NCBI GenBank assembly: GCA_018970965.1
Contig: JAGWVG010000132.1
Coordinates: 1-5,166, forward strand
Direction of reading: 5' to 3'
DNA from: Alphaproteobacteria bacterium
Lineage (GTDB): Bacteria > Pseudomonadota > Alphaproteobacteria > Sphingomonadales > Sphingomonadaceae
DNA: 5,166 nucleotides
A program made the translations under genes and the position numbers. Positions 5,112 through 5,166 of this stretch are shown here, one piece after another (the stretch's first letter is position 1; every line of letters starts with the position of its first letter). The notes beneath the pieces are model-generated. The model saw nothing but the letters and a program-made list of their open reading frames with translations. It was not told where the DNA came from and did not search any database.

Positions 5112-5166
5112 CGCGTCAGCTTCTTATAGGCGAGGCGCGTCGGACGATCAGCCGCGTCGCCCAGGC
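5108..5166 (-). CDS. ettA: C-terminal end of a probable EttA (ABC-F translational throttle ATPase), partial
   Basis: Only the last 18 codons and the TAA stop are inside the window. They read LGDAADRPTRLAYKKLTR. This resembles the end of EttA, an ABC-F ATPase that binds the ribosomal E site and gates translation according to energy state; those proteins end in a Lys/Arg-rich tail of the type LG..A..P.R..YK.L.. . The call rests on this short tail alone, so another ABC-F paralogue or a different gene remains possible. Its stop overlaps the DUF393 stop tail to tail in TTAG, leaving no intergenic space. Any terminator must therefore lie inside DUF393, where two hairpins occur (5049-5096 and 5028-5047). 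Confidence 0.6.
   Translation of the reverse strand, partial: LGDAADRPTRLAYKKLTR

Overview
The window is a densely packed stretch of housekeeping chromosome, almost certainly from an alphaproteobacterium and most like a Sphingomonadales member of middling GC content. The grounds are a fused ispD-ispF gene, a lipA gene overlapping a COQ10/RatA-type gene, and the protein sequences themselves. The order-level placement is an inference from familiarity, not from a search.

Layout. Positions 1-2133 hold a rightward cluster: the 3' part of ispDF (MEP isoprenoid pathway), a small predicted exported protein of unknown function, and a stand-alone CinA C-terminal domain protein (PncC-type NMN amidohydrolase). 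These genes are joined by a TAATG overlap and a 5-nt gap. Positions 2082-3459 hold a leftward pair, lipA (lipoyl synthase) followed by a START-fold COQ10/RatA-family gene. The tail of the latter overlaps the tail of cinA by 52 nt. A 79-bp divergent spacer (3460-3538) is the only real intergenic region. Positions 3539-5111 hold a second rightward operon: beta-carbonic anhydrase, a flavin-binding split-barrel (PNPOx-like) protein and a DUF393/DCC-motif thiol protein, joined by ATGA and GTGA overlaps. The window ends in the last 18 codons of a leftward gene that looks like ettA. Its stop codon overlaps the DUF393 stop in the shared tetranucleotide TTAG.

How the genes work together. Most serve core metabolism: isoprenoid precursors, NAD salvage, lipoate, quinone/respiratory function and CO2/bicarbonate balance. 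No mobile element, CRISPR array, tRNA, rRNA, phage gene or defence system is visible. I do not see a previously undescribed multi-gene system.

The features that gene content does not explain are structural. There is a three-armed inverted repeat inside the unknown exported gene that can form two mutually exclusive hairpins. There is a 19-bp hairpin plus a small terminator-like hairpin inside the 3' end of the DUF393 gene, placed to act on the convergent ettA transcript. Other points are a Shine-Dalgarno displayed in a hairpin loop before the PNPOx-like gene, and short repeats in the lipA/can divergent spacer.
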